A DNA stretch of 64,000 nucleotides, taken from NCBI GenBank assembly GCA_037954325.1, contig JBBMNZ010000003.1, positions 1,723,465 to 1,787,464 of the forward strand, in the 5' to 3' direction. Under the pieces are notes generated by a model. That model was given only the letters and a program-made list of their open reading frames with translations. It had not been told where the DNA came from and ran no database searches. Position numbers and translations under genes: made by a program. How positions within the stretch are numbered: the first letter of the stretch is position 1; each line of letters starts with the position of its first letter. Below, one piece after another: positions 36,001-47,605 of this stretch. Origin of the DNA: Fistularia commersonii. Lineage: Eukaryota > Chordata > Actinopteri > Syngnathiformes > Fistulariidae.

Positions 36001-39000
36001 CAGCATAGAGCCATTATGACCAAGCATTTGCACTTGTACAGCCTCATTAGTTTGAAAGGTGATATGAAAATGATGAATTTCAATTAATGTTCAAACATAA
36101 ATAATGGCGCCAAATGACTGAGGGTAGCTTTCTTCAAGTAGAGGAACCAGGAACTTTCAGGAACTGTTCCCGCACTCTTTATAAACTTATGACTTAAAAT
36201 GAATGAATAAAATGAATTCATCCATTTAAAAATAATTATTGAGCCTATTACCTTGTCATGTAATCATATTTTTCCTTGTTCTACTGGCACCATGTGGTAT
36301 GTTTGACTACCACCAGAAGGTGGTGTTACCTCAGATAAAGCTGTTTAGCTACTTTTGGGGGGAAAAAAAAAAAAAAGGATAGGATGTTACGAGTAACGCA
36401 ATTTTTTGGTTCTATATCCTGCGTTCACTATGATAAAGTGTGTGGTTGATAACTTGAAATTAAGTAGTATATTTGCTTCAAATACATTGGAGTACCTTTC
36501 TCTCGATAAAACTACATCACTACATTTTAACGGGGCTCTCTAACCAGACTGCTGTACAAAATCAAATCAATGGCTTCACGCGTTTTTAAAGGTTCATCTG
36601 CTAAATCTTTGCTGCACCTCACTTTACTTTCACAAGTTCACCAATATCACTAGATATCTTTATTCTTAAATTACGCAAAACTACGACTACATCGTGACAC
36701 GAGCTCAGTGGCAATTAATGCTGAAACGCTTTCGATTCAAACAACGTAGATGTTGTTGTACACCGGCATTTCCTTCGACTTATCTTGACTCACCTTTGGC
36801 ACCTCGATCTCCCAGATGATGAGTTCAGAGCTGGACGACGGTGCGTCACCGCCATGACTTTCCCCTGCACCCATCGTGCAGCCACTGTCCACCGAGTCCA
36901 TGCTGTTGACATCAGAACCTGCAGACCAGGACAAACATGATACTAATCTTAAAAATTTGGCCATTAAAAAAGAAATGTTATCCAAGCACCGGGACTTTTA
37001 TTAATCTATACTTTGAAAATGCTAATTTATTCATAACTGTTCATTTCAAATTTTGCATCTCAATTATATTTTTCGTTTTCATGTAAGCACATTGAAAAGG
37101 CTTTATTGGACTCGAACATTTGATTAAAAGTCAAACAGAAGAAAGTCAAGCCCTCAATCAAACAAGGATACAGTAAAAGAAAATGAAAACGTGTGTTTAA
37201 TCTCAATTAGGTAAAATGCTTTTTTTTTTATGAGCATCTTTAATCAACGTAACAAGTTATTGCTAAAATTAATCAATTGTAAATAAAAAAAAATAAATGT
37301 TAGGATTTCTGAAAATAATGTCATAACCCTTAATAAGGGGTTAAATAAAAGAGAGCCAACAGCCATGTTACTGCCGCCTAAAGCTGAATGAAGAAAATAA
37401 AAGGTTAATAATAAATAAAAGTTTAATATCAGGTTATATCAGGTAAATGTGTCCAACTGTGGTCATTTATCAGTCAAAATGGAAAGTGACCTTGCCTATA
37501 TAAAACATGCATATGCAGCTTTAACCAGTGGACCATAATTCCACACTAAATGCCTGCAAATAGGGTGTGTGTGTGTGTGTGTGTGTAGACTATGGTTATA
37601 AAATATTCTGAATATCCAGTCAACCCGCAAGACCACTGGGGACTTGTCCATGAATGATTTGCACGATGAAATAAAAACATTTTTGAAAAGAGTTTAAGGG
37701 AGAGAAAGGCATGAAAAATTATTTAAAGCCACATGTATCTTGATTTTTCAGATTAGCCAGCAATGTGTCTTGTTTTTTAATTGCAACATTTGCCTCACAT
37801 GAAGACGGACAATAATGTTATAATGTTAGGAGTCAGTTATGAGTTTATAATAGAAGCATATTTTATCTGCAAAGATAAAGAGGGTTATGAATCCCATCAT
37901 ATACAACAAGCCTTTAAAATGCATCAAGGTAAAAGATATTTGACACCCACTCAGTGGACAAAGTTTCAGTTGGGATGATTTTTTTCCTTCTTTGCTGTTT
38001 GGGCCGAATATAACGAAAGCCAAGCCAAAATTTGAGTATAAAGGGATGCAAAACAAGAGTTACAAAGAACGTTTTCTTATTATTTACACTCTAGCTTTAC
38101 ATGCCCTTACAATGTTTCTCATCAGGCTTTCCCATTTAACTCACAATTTGTTTGAAAACCAATTAAAATGACGTGTCTACATATCCACAAATACATATTA
38201 CTAATCAATTGAAAGCACTTTGTCATATATACATAGAAAAATGTTTCATGTTAACTTACTACAGTACCCTGCTTTATTATGCAGAGCATGTTGAATCTCA
38301 CAGGAGACCAAGTGAAAACAGATATTGGCAATGCATGGGTCAATGCTGCATGAGAGACTGCAGGAATAAACGAAAGACCTTCACGCATATTTTCTGTTCT
38401 TTTACAAAAACAAAGAATTTGTTTAAAGATAAAAAAAAACAGGCCAAAAATCACAAAATAAAGAGGTGCCACTCAACACATTGCTAGTTTATTCACCTGA
38501 AGTGAAAGCCATCGATTCATATGTTGCCACTAACAACAGCCTGCGCTGGTAAGTTTAATTACAAACTGACATATCTGATGGCATGATCTGGTTTCCCACT
38601 CTATTCTTGAAACTGTTTTTCAGAACATGACCATCTGCTACAATCGGACATGTCATACATTGTTACCCGCCGCACCATGCACTGGAGAACTGGCCTTTTA
38701 CGGTTAACCTTGTATTTTGTACATTTGTCTTCTTCCCAGAGTGGTGTGAATTAAATGATGTGTAGTCGATGGTGATGATAATAATAATCTTGCATTACTT
38801 TATCTACTTTATTCAGATTTTATTCTTCATTGTGCATTGGTTACCAAGAACATATTTACATTACTTTTTATGACGTTATTTAATCCCATGGTTATCAAAC
38901 TGGGCTCTGGGGACCCCCACAACCCTTAGCTTGCAGGTCCACAGATGAATTTTCAATCCATTTTTAAGTTTACTATGGGGACCACTGCGCCTTCTGAAGA

Positions 39001-42000
39001 CCAATAGTTAAACCCTAAGTCCCCACTCCAGATCACAGGGTGGTGGTAATGCATCCAAAAGCTGATTGCTAACTTCCAATAAAATTAAAAGACAATAACA
39101 CCAGTGGCAGGCCCCCTTAACTTCACTGGAGTGTTTGTTTAGATCTGCAACACTAACAAAGCAGCACCCTGCCTTCGTCTGTGATTGACATATTGCCTAA
39201 ACCGGACAACCACTCTCTCAGGAGTCACTGTGCACCAAACCTTGTGCTGATAAAATGGATGCATATTTAAGTATGTCCACTTCAAGTGGTGCGAAGCCCA
39301 TACTAGCAAAACGGTGGACATGTGATGAGGAACCTGGAGTTTGGTTTCATCAAGAAGAAGCATTTAAGACCAAAATGTGCCACGTGTCTTCAGGTGCAAG
39401 CGAAGGAGCTCATGAAGCCAAAGCAGCGTCTAACAAAGCATTCCCGGTGATATTTAAACAGATTTATGTGAAAAGACTTTGACTGAGCCTGATATGAATA
39501 TCCAATAGTGGAATTTACCATTGGACTTGTGATGTTCAGTTTTAGTCCAATAAATTCAATTAGCAATATGTTTATTGTGTTAAAGTTGGACCGCTCAAGC
39601 GGCTAACTGGTTTACTGTTCATTTTCTGAAAGCTGCAAGATTTGTAACATGAAAATTATAAAACCGTGTTTAGAATCAAAATGTCTAGTAATTAGAGTAG
39701 AAATGCTAATTTATCAGTATTTCATTTGGTTTGGATTATTTTTGTGAAACAGAAGTATTTTGGATGAAAAGTTTGAAACATAATACCGGTGAGAGTTAAT
39801 AGTACAAATAGAAGGAAATGTGTTGTGAGGGAATCCTTGGAAAAAAGTCCCGAGATCGTGAGGGGTTCTTTTTAGAACCCTACTTTAAATCAGTTCAGCT
39901 TTTTCGTTGCATTTGACTGGTTTCAAAGTTGATAAAAAACAAAAAACAAAACTGACACATGAATAGCTAATTTAGCCATGTTAAATTCTATTAATTTTGC
40001 GATAAAACTTCCAGCGGGTGCCGTTTCAGGGTGTTCCTCTTCTCTGTGGTGTGTCTGCATCACTTGCATATTAGCAATTTTCCCTTGAAATCAGCTCGCT
40101 AAAAACTGCATCAATGAGCCTACATTTTTCACTATGTCCATGTATCAGTGCTTCGATGCAGCGTCATTACAAATAATGTTGTCATTCACTTATTTTTTTT
40201 TGTTTCGTTTCAGGGGTCAGACAGTGGAGCAAGTGTGAAATGTTGAGTGAAACGGGACCCTTTTAAGACTACCAGTCAACCGCGGTGAACTCCATGTTAC
40301 CTGCGCTGCTGAAACCAGAAAATGCTTCATCTCACAGCACACAAGAACATGCAAATCTGATTGGCTGGTAGCCTCAGCTGGCTAAAAGCAGAGAAGCGCT
40401 ACCTCTCAATGTCGGCCATTGAAGACAGCGTGACGACAGACATGCATGCGCATCATTTCGAACCGGTTTGCATTCACTCACAAGACAGAAGCAGAGGAGG
40501 GAGGCATTATTTTGCAGGACATGCTCCCGCAACCCTCCATTTTTCATGACTGAAAATTGGCAATCATTTCAAGGACGCTTGGGAACCCTGACAATGTAGT
40601 CCTTGCTTCTTGTGTGTAACAGCAGTCGTGGTGTGATGTTAAGAGTTGGAAATATTAACTACTCGGGTTGTTCATGCTTGGGTTTTTGGTGTTGTGTGGA
40701 AAACAGGTTATGGATCAGTCTGTTTATAGAAAATGCAGACCCTGCTGTGTAGTCACAGAACTGTATTATCTGTGTGTCCTAGAACAATTCATGGTCAACA
40801 GTACTCAGTAACTTGTGTCTCACCTCCAGACTGGTCCGTCTCCACCTCACACGTCCCGAGAGCGCCGTTCCTCAGAGCATCGAGCCTCTTTACGTCACAC
40901 ACCGCATCCGCCGAGTCTTCTTCCGTCGAGTGTAAAACCGCCGGGCCTCGACCCGTCTCGTTCAGAGACGGGGTCTGCGTTGTTTCTTTTGCTGACAAGT
41001 CTGTAACTTGGAACAGATCTAGTTTGTTGTCAAACACACTGTGTTGGAGTTCCTCACTGCTGATTCCGTCCTCAGAGTGGCACGTGCTACACGCGGAGTC
41101 TTCAGCCCGGCTAGCTGCTTCCGCGCCTTTCAGTTTCACGCTTAGCTGAGGGACACTCTGTGCAGCTGGTTGTGACACATCTGGCCAATGATCTGTCTGT
41201 GCGTTACCGGTCTGACGGACCCTGTGGCCGACCTCAGACTCCCAGACCGAGACCGCCGAGCATCCGTTGGGCATCCCTTGCTCTTCCCTCGCCGCTCCCT
41301 TTGCCTCTACGACCTCACAGTCTGTCTGAGAGGGACCGCTGAAGAGATGGTGGTGCTGCTGGGAGGCTGTGATTCCCTCCTGTTGGGATTGTAGCCTGCT
41401 GCTAGGCAGCAGCATGTTGCTACTGCAGCTGGGTTGGCTTTTGTCTGTGACCGGGCAGCTGGTCACACTAAGGACCTCCTGGGTGGCTGCCGAGATGACC
41501 TCAGTTATGAGTCCTGCTGCGAGAAGCTCCAGGTCCTGCTCCGCTGCGTGGTCACCGTGTTCCTGGATGTTATCTGACGTCAGGGATGAGGCGGTGCAGT
41601 TTTTTACTGTGATCGGGGCTGTAGAGTTTGGGACCGTGCAGGTTGGCGTGCTGGTCAGAGGGTGAAACTCTTGCAATAAAGTGGGTGTCTCTAGAGAGTC
41701 GCCCTCTGATAGGGTCGCTCTCTGTTCTTTGGATGGAGTGACTGCGAAACCATCGTTTTGTGAACCAACACTGCTGTGTTGCTTTGCGACCTCCCCCTCG
41801 GGCTCCGGCCTCTCTGCATCAGAATGGCATTCTGCTATGGGAGGGGAGCGAGCCACTTTGGTAGTCAGGCGGGGCGAAATTTCCTCTTCTACAACAGTGT
41901 CTGAAGTAGATGTAAGACCTCTCGTTAGATGTCTTTCCGCCTCCGGGTCCAAGGGAGATGCCAGACTCTTCTCCAGGACTTTGTTGGCGTCTTTGACATT

Positions 42001-42399
42001 GGGGTACAGAGTGGATGCCACAGGTTTGTAGACTTCATGTTGTAATCCACCACATTGACGGGCCGTTTCTTCTAAGCTCCGTTCGATCGAAGTCGGTATT
42101 TCAGTGTCACGGACGTGCATCCGTGAGCTCTTCTCCACTGCCGCGTTCTCACCGCTGACCTTCGGAGGCCTATATTTGAGATGCTCGGTGTCATTTGTAC
42201 AGGATAACGTGCCCTTCTCGACCAAACCGTTGCTATCCTCAGATGGAGAGGTTCTTAGGGCCTCATTATTTGGCGCCCCATCTGGGCTGTCAAGGCTGAT
42301 GAGGCGCTCTTTCTTCCGTGAGATGTACCACCACCACCCAATCAGCGCAAGAACTCCGGGCAGTGTGTAGGGCACAACCGCACGAAACTTCAGTGGCAT
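27018..42399 (-). CDS. akap1: A-kinase anchor protein 1, mitochondrial (whole coding span, 10 exons)
   Basis: Coding exons in transcript order: 42399-40824, 36918-36794, 34158-34032, 31889-31762, 30765-30588, 29695-29542, 28458-28391, 28292-28219, 28141-28076, 27080-27018. All junctions are GT-AG and phases match, giving 2559 bases (852 residues; human AKAP1 is 903). Residues 1-35 form the mitochondrial outer-membrane anchor, with a hydrophobic segment (LPGVLALIGWWWYI) followed by RKK. Residues about 290-312 (LLAAGLITEVISAATQEVL) are the amphipathic helix that docks PKA regulatory subunits. A KH domain with the GKQG loop lies at about 557-635 and a Tudor domain at about 690-775 with the YVDYGGYD motif. 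The protein tethers PKA and binds mRNAs at the mitochondrial surface (known for the family). The long second exon is divergent and low-complexity, as usual for AKAPs. Confidence 0.95.
27081..28075 (-). other. AKAP1 last intron
   Basis: Holds a Tigger/pogo transposon fragment (27184-27735). No other feature seen. Confidence 0.7.
27184..27735 (+). mobile_element. Tigger/pogo-type DNA transposon, internally deleted (copy 1)
   Basis: Begins TACAGCGATCCCTCGCTATA, a Tigger-type terminal repeat with TA target site. Inside, 27420-27560 encodes the N-terminal helix-turn-helix of the transposase: KGPKRQRKMLSIADKVKLLD and EGKSYAAVGRHYGIN, then a stop and a short continuation (SIKKEEKNIR). The DDE catalytic core is absent. 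The right end (CACGGATTTTGCCTATCACG) is present but worn. Non-autonomous. Confidence 0.8.
28076..28141 (-). CDS. akap1: AKAP1 coding exon 9
   Basis: Residues 811-832: VSNYDNNTGLPLVHLWNMVG then EE. Corresponds to the TGLPLIQLWSVVGDE segment. Acceptor GAAG, donor GTGAGA. Confidence 0.9.
28219..28292 (-). CDS. akap1: AKAP1 coding exon 8
   Basis: Residues 786-810: EDRFSAEATSALEEMTRGVP then LLAQ. Corresponds to the FSPEADAAMSEMT segment of the human protein. Acceptor TTCAG, donor GTAGGA, phase 0. Confidence 0.9.
28391..28458 (-). CDS. akap1: AKAP1 coding exon 7
   Basis: Residues 763-786: SDFVTLPFQGAEVLLDNIAP, matching the family's FVTLPFQGAEVLLD. Acceptor CTAG, donor GTACAC, phase 1. Too short to stand out as an open frame. 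Confidence 0.92.
28459..29541 (-). other. AKAP1 intron 6
   Basis: Contains a (GT)n run at 28841-28863; otherwise nothing recognised. Confidence 0.7.
28841..28863 (+). repeat. (GT)n microsatellite
   Basis: Eleven GT units in an AKAP1 intron. Confidence 0.85.
29542..29695 (-). CDS. akap1: AKAP1 coding exon 6 (Tudor core)
   Basis: Residues 712-763: VICAAPAVEGAWWRAQVITF, then ETNEVEIRYVDYGGYDRVKI. It carries the aromatic Tudor signature. Acceptor AAAG, donor GTGCGC. Confidence 0.95.
29696..30587 (-). other. AKAP1 intron 5
   Basis: Nothing recognised beyond AT-rich intron sequence. Confidence 0.6.
30588..30765 (-). CDS. akap1: AKAP1 coding exon 5
   Basis: Residues 653-712: VTVEVIVVNIVSAGHVFVQQ, then HTHPTYHALRSLDQQMFLCY, both highly conserved. 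This is the N-terminal part of the extended Tudor module. Donor GTTCTC is weaker than the others. Confidence 0.93.
30766..31761 (-). other. AKAP1 intron 4
   Basis: No gene or repeat family recognised. Confidence 0.6.
31762..31889 (-). CDS. akap1: AKAP1 coding exon 4
   Basis: Residues 610-652: GSQQQVDKALSMIGKKFNDL completes the KH domain, then LYSPPQPPLTLPSLPMTSW links to the Tudor region. Phase 0 donor GTAAGG. Confidence 0.95.
31890..34031 (-). other. AKAP1 intron 3
   Basis: Carries the 5 x 158-bp tandem array (32849-33638). 32601-32891 is a 96-residue minus-strand open frame of unknown nature that overlaps the first array unit. Nothing else recognised. Confidence 0.65.
32849..33638 (+). 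repeat. Tandem array, five 158-bp units
   Basis: GAAAGTGCTTCATAAATG recurs at 32849, 33007, 33165, 33323 and 33481, exactly 158 bp apart. Units 1-3 share TTTTCTTGCAGGTTTTGAG; units 4 and 5 share TTTTATTGCAAGTTTAAAG and a GACATCATC variant. Unit 1 differs at its AT-rich start. The array lies in an AKAP1 intron. Confidence 0.95.
34032..34158 (-). CDS. akap1: AKAP1 coding exon 3 (KH domain core)
   Basis: Residues 568-610: HFVGRLIGKQGRYVSFLKQN, then SGAKIYISTLPYTQEFQICH. The GKQG loop that contacts RNA in KH domains is intact. Acceptor CCAG, donor GTGAGT, phase 1. Confidence 0.95.
34830..35729 (+). mobile_element. Tigger/pogo-type DNA transposon with nested LINE piece
   Basis: Inverted ends: AATGGAACCTTGATT at the left and AAGTCAAGGTTCCACTGTA at the right, the latter with a TA target. 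35040-35240 on the plus strand encodes a decayed CENP-B-type DNA-binding segment (SEESFKTSLGWFDHLKKK, then WHSQHCSIKSGD), as in Tigger transposases. No DDE core. An RTE-like LINE fragment lies at 35340-35530. Confidence 0.7.
35340..35530 (-). mobile_element. RTE-like LINE fragment C nested in Tigger
   Basis: TAGACCTCCAATTCCAGCAT and the following CAATATATTC...CCCGACCATCTC are shared with 47715-47850 of the large RTE-like copy, in the same orientation. Confidence 0.6.
36794..36918 (-). CDS. akap1: AKAP1 coding exon 2
   Basis: Residues 526-567: SDVNSMDSVDSGC (conserved Ser-rich box) through ELIIWEIEVPK, the first strand of the KH domain. Donor GTGAGT, phase 0. Confidence 0.95.
37565..37586 (+). 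repeat. (GT)n microsatellite
   Basis: Eleven GT units in an AKAP1 intron. Confidence 0.8.
38888..40594. mobile_element. Possible degenerate hAT-like element
   Basis: The left end has GGTTATCAAACTGGGCTCTG then GGGACCCC, typical of hAT-derived fish and mammal repeats. The right end GGACGCTTGGGAACCCTG, reversed, gives CAGGGTTCCCAA, which pairs with it imperfectly. 39255-39482 carries a short open frame (MDAYLSMSTSSG...) that could be a transposase N terminus, but this is unproven. Confidence 0.3.
40824..42399 (-). CDS. akap1: AKAP1 coding exon 1 (start, membrane anchor, RII helix)
   Basis: Residues 1-525 plus one base. The start is fixed by the conserved N terminus (MPLKFRAVVPYTLPGVLALI) just after an acceptor (TTTTTTTAG, exon from 42424). 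The donor GTGAGA falls inside the DQSGG motif, where the mammalian gene also splices before SD-NSMDSVDS. The open frame past the donor, to 40795, is intronic. Confidence 0.95.
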
Positions 42400-42424
42400 T
42401 TCCTCAGGACACTAGAAGCTACAC
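42400..42424 (-). other. akap1: AKAP1 5' UTR part of the start exon
   Basis: 25 bases between the TTTTTTTAG acceptor and the start codon. Confidence 0.75.
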
Positions 42425-45400
42425 CTAAAAAAATGAGATAAACAGTTTTATTCTAAAAGGTTCACATCAAATACAACATTCATGTGGATGATTAATGGAG
42501 TCTCTTGAAATTTCTTATCTCTAATAAAGCCATTAAAATGGATAATAGGTATATAGACTCACGGCAAAAATTGTTACGTTACTGTTTATATCTTCAATGA
42601 CATTCAAAAAGCGGTTAAGGGTTATAACTGGTCCAATTTCAGACCATCATACTGAAAGTATTTACAATCAAAACAAATTGTTATCATATTTACTAGGCTT
42701 TTGGACAATCTGCTAAAATATTAAAGCGCAATAAATGACAGGCATTGTTGAGTCTGGTATGCAGTGTATTTTGTTACTTAGCAACCCAATATCAATGGCA
42801 GCTACCATCGATTTCTAAATTGATTGGTGGCATCAAGTGTCTTAAGATTGATATCACACTCCATATTCAACCAAATATTAATCTCTACACAACATTGCGA
42901 CCCATGTGGGTACATTCTGGGAATGTAGAAACGACAAACTGATCAGATATTTTACTTGACAACTATTGATGAGTTACATAGGCGTACATGGCAACAAATT
43001 TTGGTTCGATAGATATGGCTGTCAACAGCCATTTAACAGCCGCTCTGCTGTTTAGAGGAGTTGAAATGTAATAATGACTTGAAAAATTACTGCATGCAGT
43101 AACTGCTATTTAATGAAGTCATTTTGACAAAGCGTAGTTTTATAAACATTTAATATCTGTTAAGAGCGCGGCGTAATTTTGTGTTATGATCATAGAAAGC
43201 AGTCATTTGTGGTGCGCTTTGAGAGACATTTTGACAAAATGCAAAACTAACCTATGAGCACAGGGGCAGCACTTTCAGATATAACCAACAAACATGCAGA
43301 GAATATTTCATTCATGAATCATGGCTACTTCATTGGTTCCAGTGCACATGGACGGAACGAACTTTGCATAACTGATACTAAAAAAAATGCCCGGATGAAA
43401 ATCGGAGCCTGTGACTTGCTTGGGATCATCCAAATAAGAGAGGGTGATTCATCGCTCTGATAATGCTGAAACAAGTCAAGCAAAAGAATTCAGAGATGCC
43501 AATCAAACCATTTTCTTCTGGGTTCCAACTAGAGATGAAGCTTAAACACAAAATGCTTTCGTATTCCCTGAATAGGCCAATGTCCCGCTGGAAAATATTG
43601 AAGCCCCGTATTTACCTATACAGGAGAAAATCAAACATCAAAACAAGTGGAATTTCAGAAGTTTTACTGATGTGCACCTAAATGGGTTATCAGACACCAC
43701 AACAGCCATCTCAAAGTTTTTGTGCGACAAGGTTCCGCCCTTGCTGTGTTAAAAAAAGGCCACGAGCACATGCCTTTCCTTAACAGAGTTGGGCAGGACT
43801 CCCTCCACCAGGAGGAATGCATCACATGGGAGACACGGCTCAGCCCATCCTGCCAGCCGCAGCTTTCATTTCAATGAAAACTTCATCATCGTAAATGCCA
43901 AGCAGAAGCAGAAAGGTTGACAAGTCCATAGCACTTTTATGGAGATGTTGCACCGCTATTGTTATTATCTTCTAAAGCAGATGCTGTTGGCTTCATCTCC
44001 ACTGTTCTTTAATGGGTCAATATAACAATATGGTGAACATGATTGTGTGACAAATACAACTAGCAAAGCAGAATGATAATGGTGGCTGAACAGACATTTT
44101 TAGTGTATCCTGCACATACATATAATAAGCATTATGACAACATTGCATTGTCTGACTGGCTTTAGCTGCAATTACAGCGGCAGTGGTAATGTCAGTGTCA
44201 TAAAGGTCAATTTACCCCAACTCCCCCCTCGGGGATAAATACATTTTACTCAAATTCTCATTTATAAAGTAGCTTTCTTAGACCCCATGATGTTGGGAAA
44301 AAAAACAACAAAAAAAAAAACAAAACACAGTGTATATTCAAATGTTGGCGCAAAATCAATTACATTTTCCCTCCTGTAGAAGAAGTCATTCCTGGAGGGT
44401 TTGTAGGCCTTAAACTGTAGAGCAAGCCACCTGCACAGTCAGTCACAGGTCCTGAAAAAGGTCCATTTAAGTGGAAGGAAACATACAAACACATACAGGC
44501 CCTGCATTCCAATGACATAAAATATAGTTAGTGGGTGAAACAGCCATGCAACTGCGTTATTTCCTCATCATTGTCAATTTCTCTCTTCCATGAAGGGGAT
44601 CAAAAACACATTTTAATCAAAAGGTACTTCATTAAGAGTTAATTCCGACCATACATTTATGGCTGTTGCTCCTCGTACATGAGATCGGCCCCCGAGGACA
44701 GCAAAAATGAGTTGTATTAACTCAGTCTGAAGTTTCGCTCGAGCAACAAACACCGCAGGGGACCGCAATATCAACTGTCACATATCAAATTTCATGATCT
44801 AGACACTGTACGAAAAAAAAACTGAAACACAGGGATGAGACCTTAACTATATGCTTGGGAAATGGTGGCCCACACTACAATCACCTTGAACAAGGTTACA
44901 ATCAAAGCTTGCTGGCTGCCGTTCAAGACGTCAAACAAAACTAGAGCTGTCCTTGCTTGACAGCCCGCTGGTCAGAGTTTTTGTTGACCTCAATGTGGAG
45001 ATTCGGCGTTTGACCTTGATAGCTCAGATAGGAGTGGTCATGCTGTACTTACATGTTACAAACCATCCAACATACTGAGCGTGGGGCCACTTAAGCAGCT
45101 TATTCAATGGAACCAGAGCAACCTCAGTTAACGTTCATAATGACCACAGACACAGGATCCCATGATACTGACTTGACATACTGTCAGCTGAATTCTAACT
45201 ATTACTGTCTGACTTACGTCTTGTAAATGTTGGCATTAGACCGCGCAATGCTGAGCAGCGCACATACGTGACCGAGTTCATAGGAAAACGTCTTTAATAA
45301 TAGTCTTTGGATGTGACAGACCGAAACGTTTTAAGCATTTTTTTGACGCGACAGTTGTGCTTGGGGACAGTCGGGAATATCGACTTGCGATATATTTGAA

Positions 45401-45663
45401 CATACATATCAGCCGCTCCTTGGTTTATCCTTTTTTTCATTAAATTTGTCTTGGCTAATTATATTTGGCAACCACGCTGTCCATTGCTGCATGAGGACAG
45501 GGGGGGGGACGTACCTGGGCAACAACGCTACTATATCTGTTTACACAAATTGCATTCATGTAATCACTCAATTTGGGTTAGGTTAACGAGGGATTAAACG
45601 CAACAGAGGGACTTATTTTGGCGTTTCCAATATCATGTAATGATAAGTTGCATTTTGACTTAC
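42425..45663 (-). other. AKAP1 5' intron
   Basis: About 3.2 kb; plus-strand open frames at 43254-43460 and 43463-43681 match no family and lack exon signals. No repeat recognised. Confidence 0.6.
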
Positions 45664-45900
45664 CGAGCTGTCAAGGATAAACGGGGTTCCTGCTGCCAAA
45701 CGAAACCATGGACTTAGCTAATGCCACAACGCTTCTCTTTGACCCGACGTTAACAACCGGGCTTCCCTAATATCGCCCCTGCCGTGGGAACGTGTAAATA
45801 ACCCTCCACGAAGCACGACGGAGCTCAAAACGACCCACGAAGCGAGTCTTGTGCGAGACTTCCATCGCAACATCCACGGGCTAACGCAATTAGCAAGCTA
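45664..45900 (-). other. akap1: AKAP1 noncoding first exon (probable)
   Basis: A consensus donor (CAGCTCG|GTAAGT, minus strand) sits at 45664 in a GC-rich block. It holds a 12-codon upstream frame at 45671-45709 ending in TGA. The 5' end is not defined; 45900 is an estimate. Confidence 0.5.
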
Positions 45901-46950
45901 ACGAGTTAGCATCAAACACCACAACACGAAACTGTGACTCATGTCGGTAGCGGTTGGAGCAAACCGACGAGCTAGCGAGGGAAAAAACGGGGGAAAACGT
46001 GCTCCTGGACACATGGTTACAAGCCCTTTCTTGAAGATAATTTAGTGCGAACAAAGTTAAGACTAACAAACGATCGAGACAGCAAACCGTGGTGTGCTTG
46101 TGCCCAATGCTGGAGATGGAAAAAAAAGGGTGCCATCGGGGGTTAAAGACGCAGGTGTCATTTCCAGGCGATTGTGGCGTAACGTTAACCTTGTCTTGAA
46201 TAAAGTCCGGTCCGGGAGCGAGCAAACGCTAACGTTTCACTATCAGAAGCCCAAGCATGGCTTTAAGGAGGCCCAATTCCATTATTTCACTGTCATTAGC
46301 CGGCTATCCTGCATGTTCACCATCACGCTTCACGCCGATACGAATTGAGATGTAAAAAGTTATCACTTATCTACCCTCCACGCTACATTAATGTTATATC
46401 CCGAGGAGGTTGACCGTGAGTAGGCTTTACGGTTATATCACGAGCTTCGGGTCTTAGGCCACTTTAACGCAACGACACAAGGACAATCCATAACGACACT
46501 TGACAATACGCTGCAAAATGCACCGGGGGATTTTTTAACCACGTCTGTGCACAGGAAGCTAAAGAACCCCTGTGCCCGGCATGGGCCTCAGTCCTTCACG
46601 CTAACTTATTAGCCGGCCCGATGAAAGGAAGAGCAAAATGTACTTTTCCTTCTGTAAACCAATTAGCAGTACTGAGCATTTAATAAATCTCCCACTGGAT
46701 TTCACATACGTATGAAGCCAAGTGTGTAGACATTTCGGTCTTCTGTCTGGTAAATCAAGGACAGTGAGAGGGGGATACTGAGTTTGGGATTGGAGGGAGA
46801 AATACAGGCTAACGTTAACGTTTTTCAATGACATGATATCTCTGCACGTAGTCTGTGAAAGGTCCACTATACTGATATTAAATCAATAAATGGCAATGGC
46901 TAACGGAGGGGTTCCACACGGTGACTGTTACAATTTGGTGAGTGAATTTG
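45664..46950. promoter_or_regulatory. CpG-rich promoter region of AKAP1
   Basis: CpG dinucleotides (ACG, CGA, GCG) are far denser here than in flanking DNA, as in vertebrate CpG-island promoters. It precedes the first-exon donor at 45664. The 111-residue frame at 45890-46225 inside it shows no family resemblance. Confidence 0.5.
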
Positions 46951-47605
46951 AACTGAGACACGCCGATACGTGCAAGTAGCTACCGGCTAACCATCTTTCT
47001 TCCACTGCTATCTAAATACGCTTTGGACTCTTCAATTCACTTACAGTATTTTAGTGTCCTTGGAACCGCCACGATGAAAGTAAAATGGTCGTAGTATTAG
47101 TGTGTTGAGTTTTAAAAGTGCCCCTGTGGAAAGTCAGTCTCTCCTCTCCACGTGTTGACCGACTAGCACCCCCTTTCAAAAACACATACTAAACAGCTGG
47201 TCAAATCCCGCGATACACACGCGTGGATTCAGTCAAAGTGCTGTAATCTCGCGTTAACTGAAGATGCAGCAATGGCCCCCCTAGCATCCAGCTACAAGTA
47301 CACAACGTTCATTCACTTCAGGCTGCTTGAGTTTGCACTTTATCTTATCTCCTCTTTTCATGTTATATTACATTTCTGCATTTGTGTGTGCCACCGTGTG
47401 TTTACACACAAATATGCACATATATACACATGCACATACATACACTCATAGGATGGCCTGAAAAGTTAACACTTGACAGCCAGCTTGAGAGCATATTTAT
47501 AAGCTATTGCTTATTCACTATATTTATTTTGATATACTATTTCCTTAATATCCAACATCAAACCAAATGCATGATTTTGTAACGGTGCATTTTATCAGTT
47601 CTGAT
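46951..47605. other. Intergenic, no feature
   Basis: Nothing recognised between the AKAP1 promoter and LINE fragment D. Confidence 0.5.

Larger units (their letters stand above)
34159..36793 (-). other. AKAP1 intron 2
   Basis: Contains a Tigger-type element with a nested LINE fragment (34830-35729). The remainder, 35.7-36.8 kb, shows nothing recognisable. Confidence 0.65.
36919..40823 (-). other. AKAP1 intron 1 of the coding region
   Basis: About 3.9 kb. It contains a (GT)n run (37565-37586) and a possible worn hAT-like element (38888-40594). Short plus-strand open frames at 39255-39482 and 40361-40549 match nothing I know. Confidence 0.6.

Noticed and set aside
39255..39482. 75-residue plus-strand frame starting MDAYLSMSTSS as a gene
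   Set aside because: Possibly a transposase remnant, but the match is too weak to call.
45890..46225. 111-residue minus-strand open frame near the AKAP1 promoter
   Set aside because: CpG-rich DNA often stays open by chance; no domain and no agreement with the AKAP1 N terminus.
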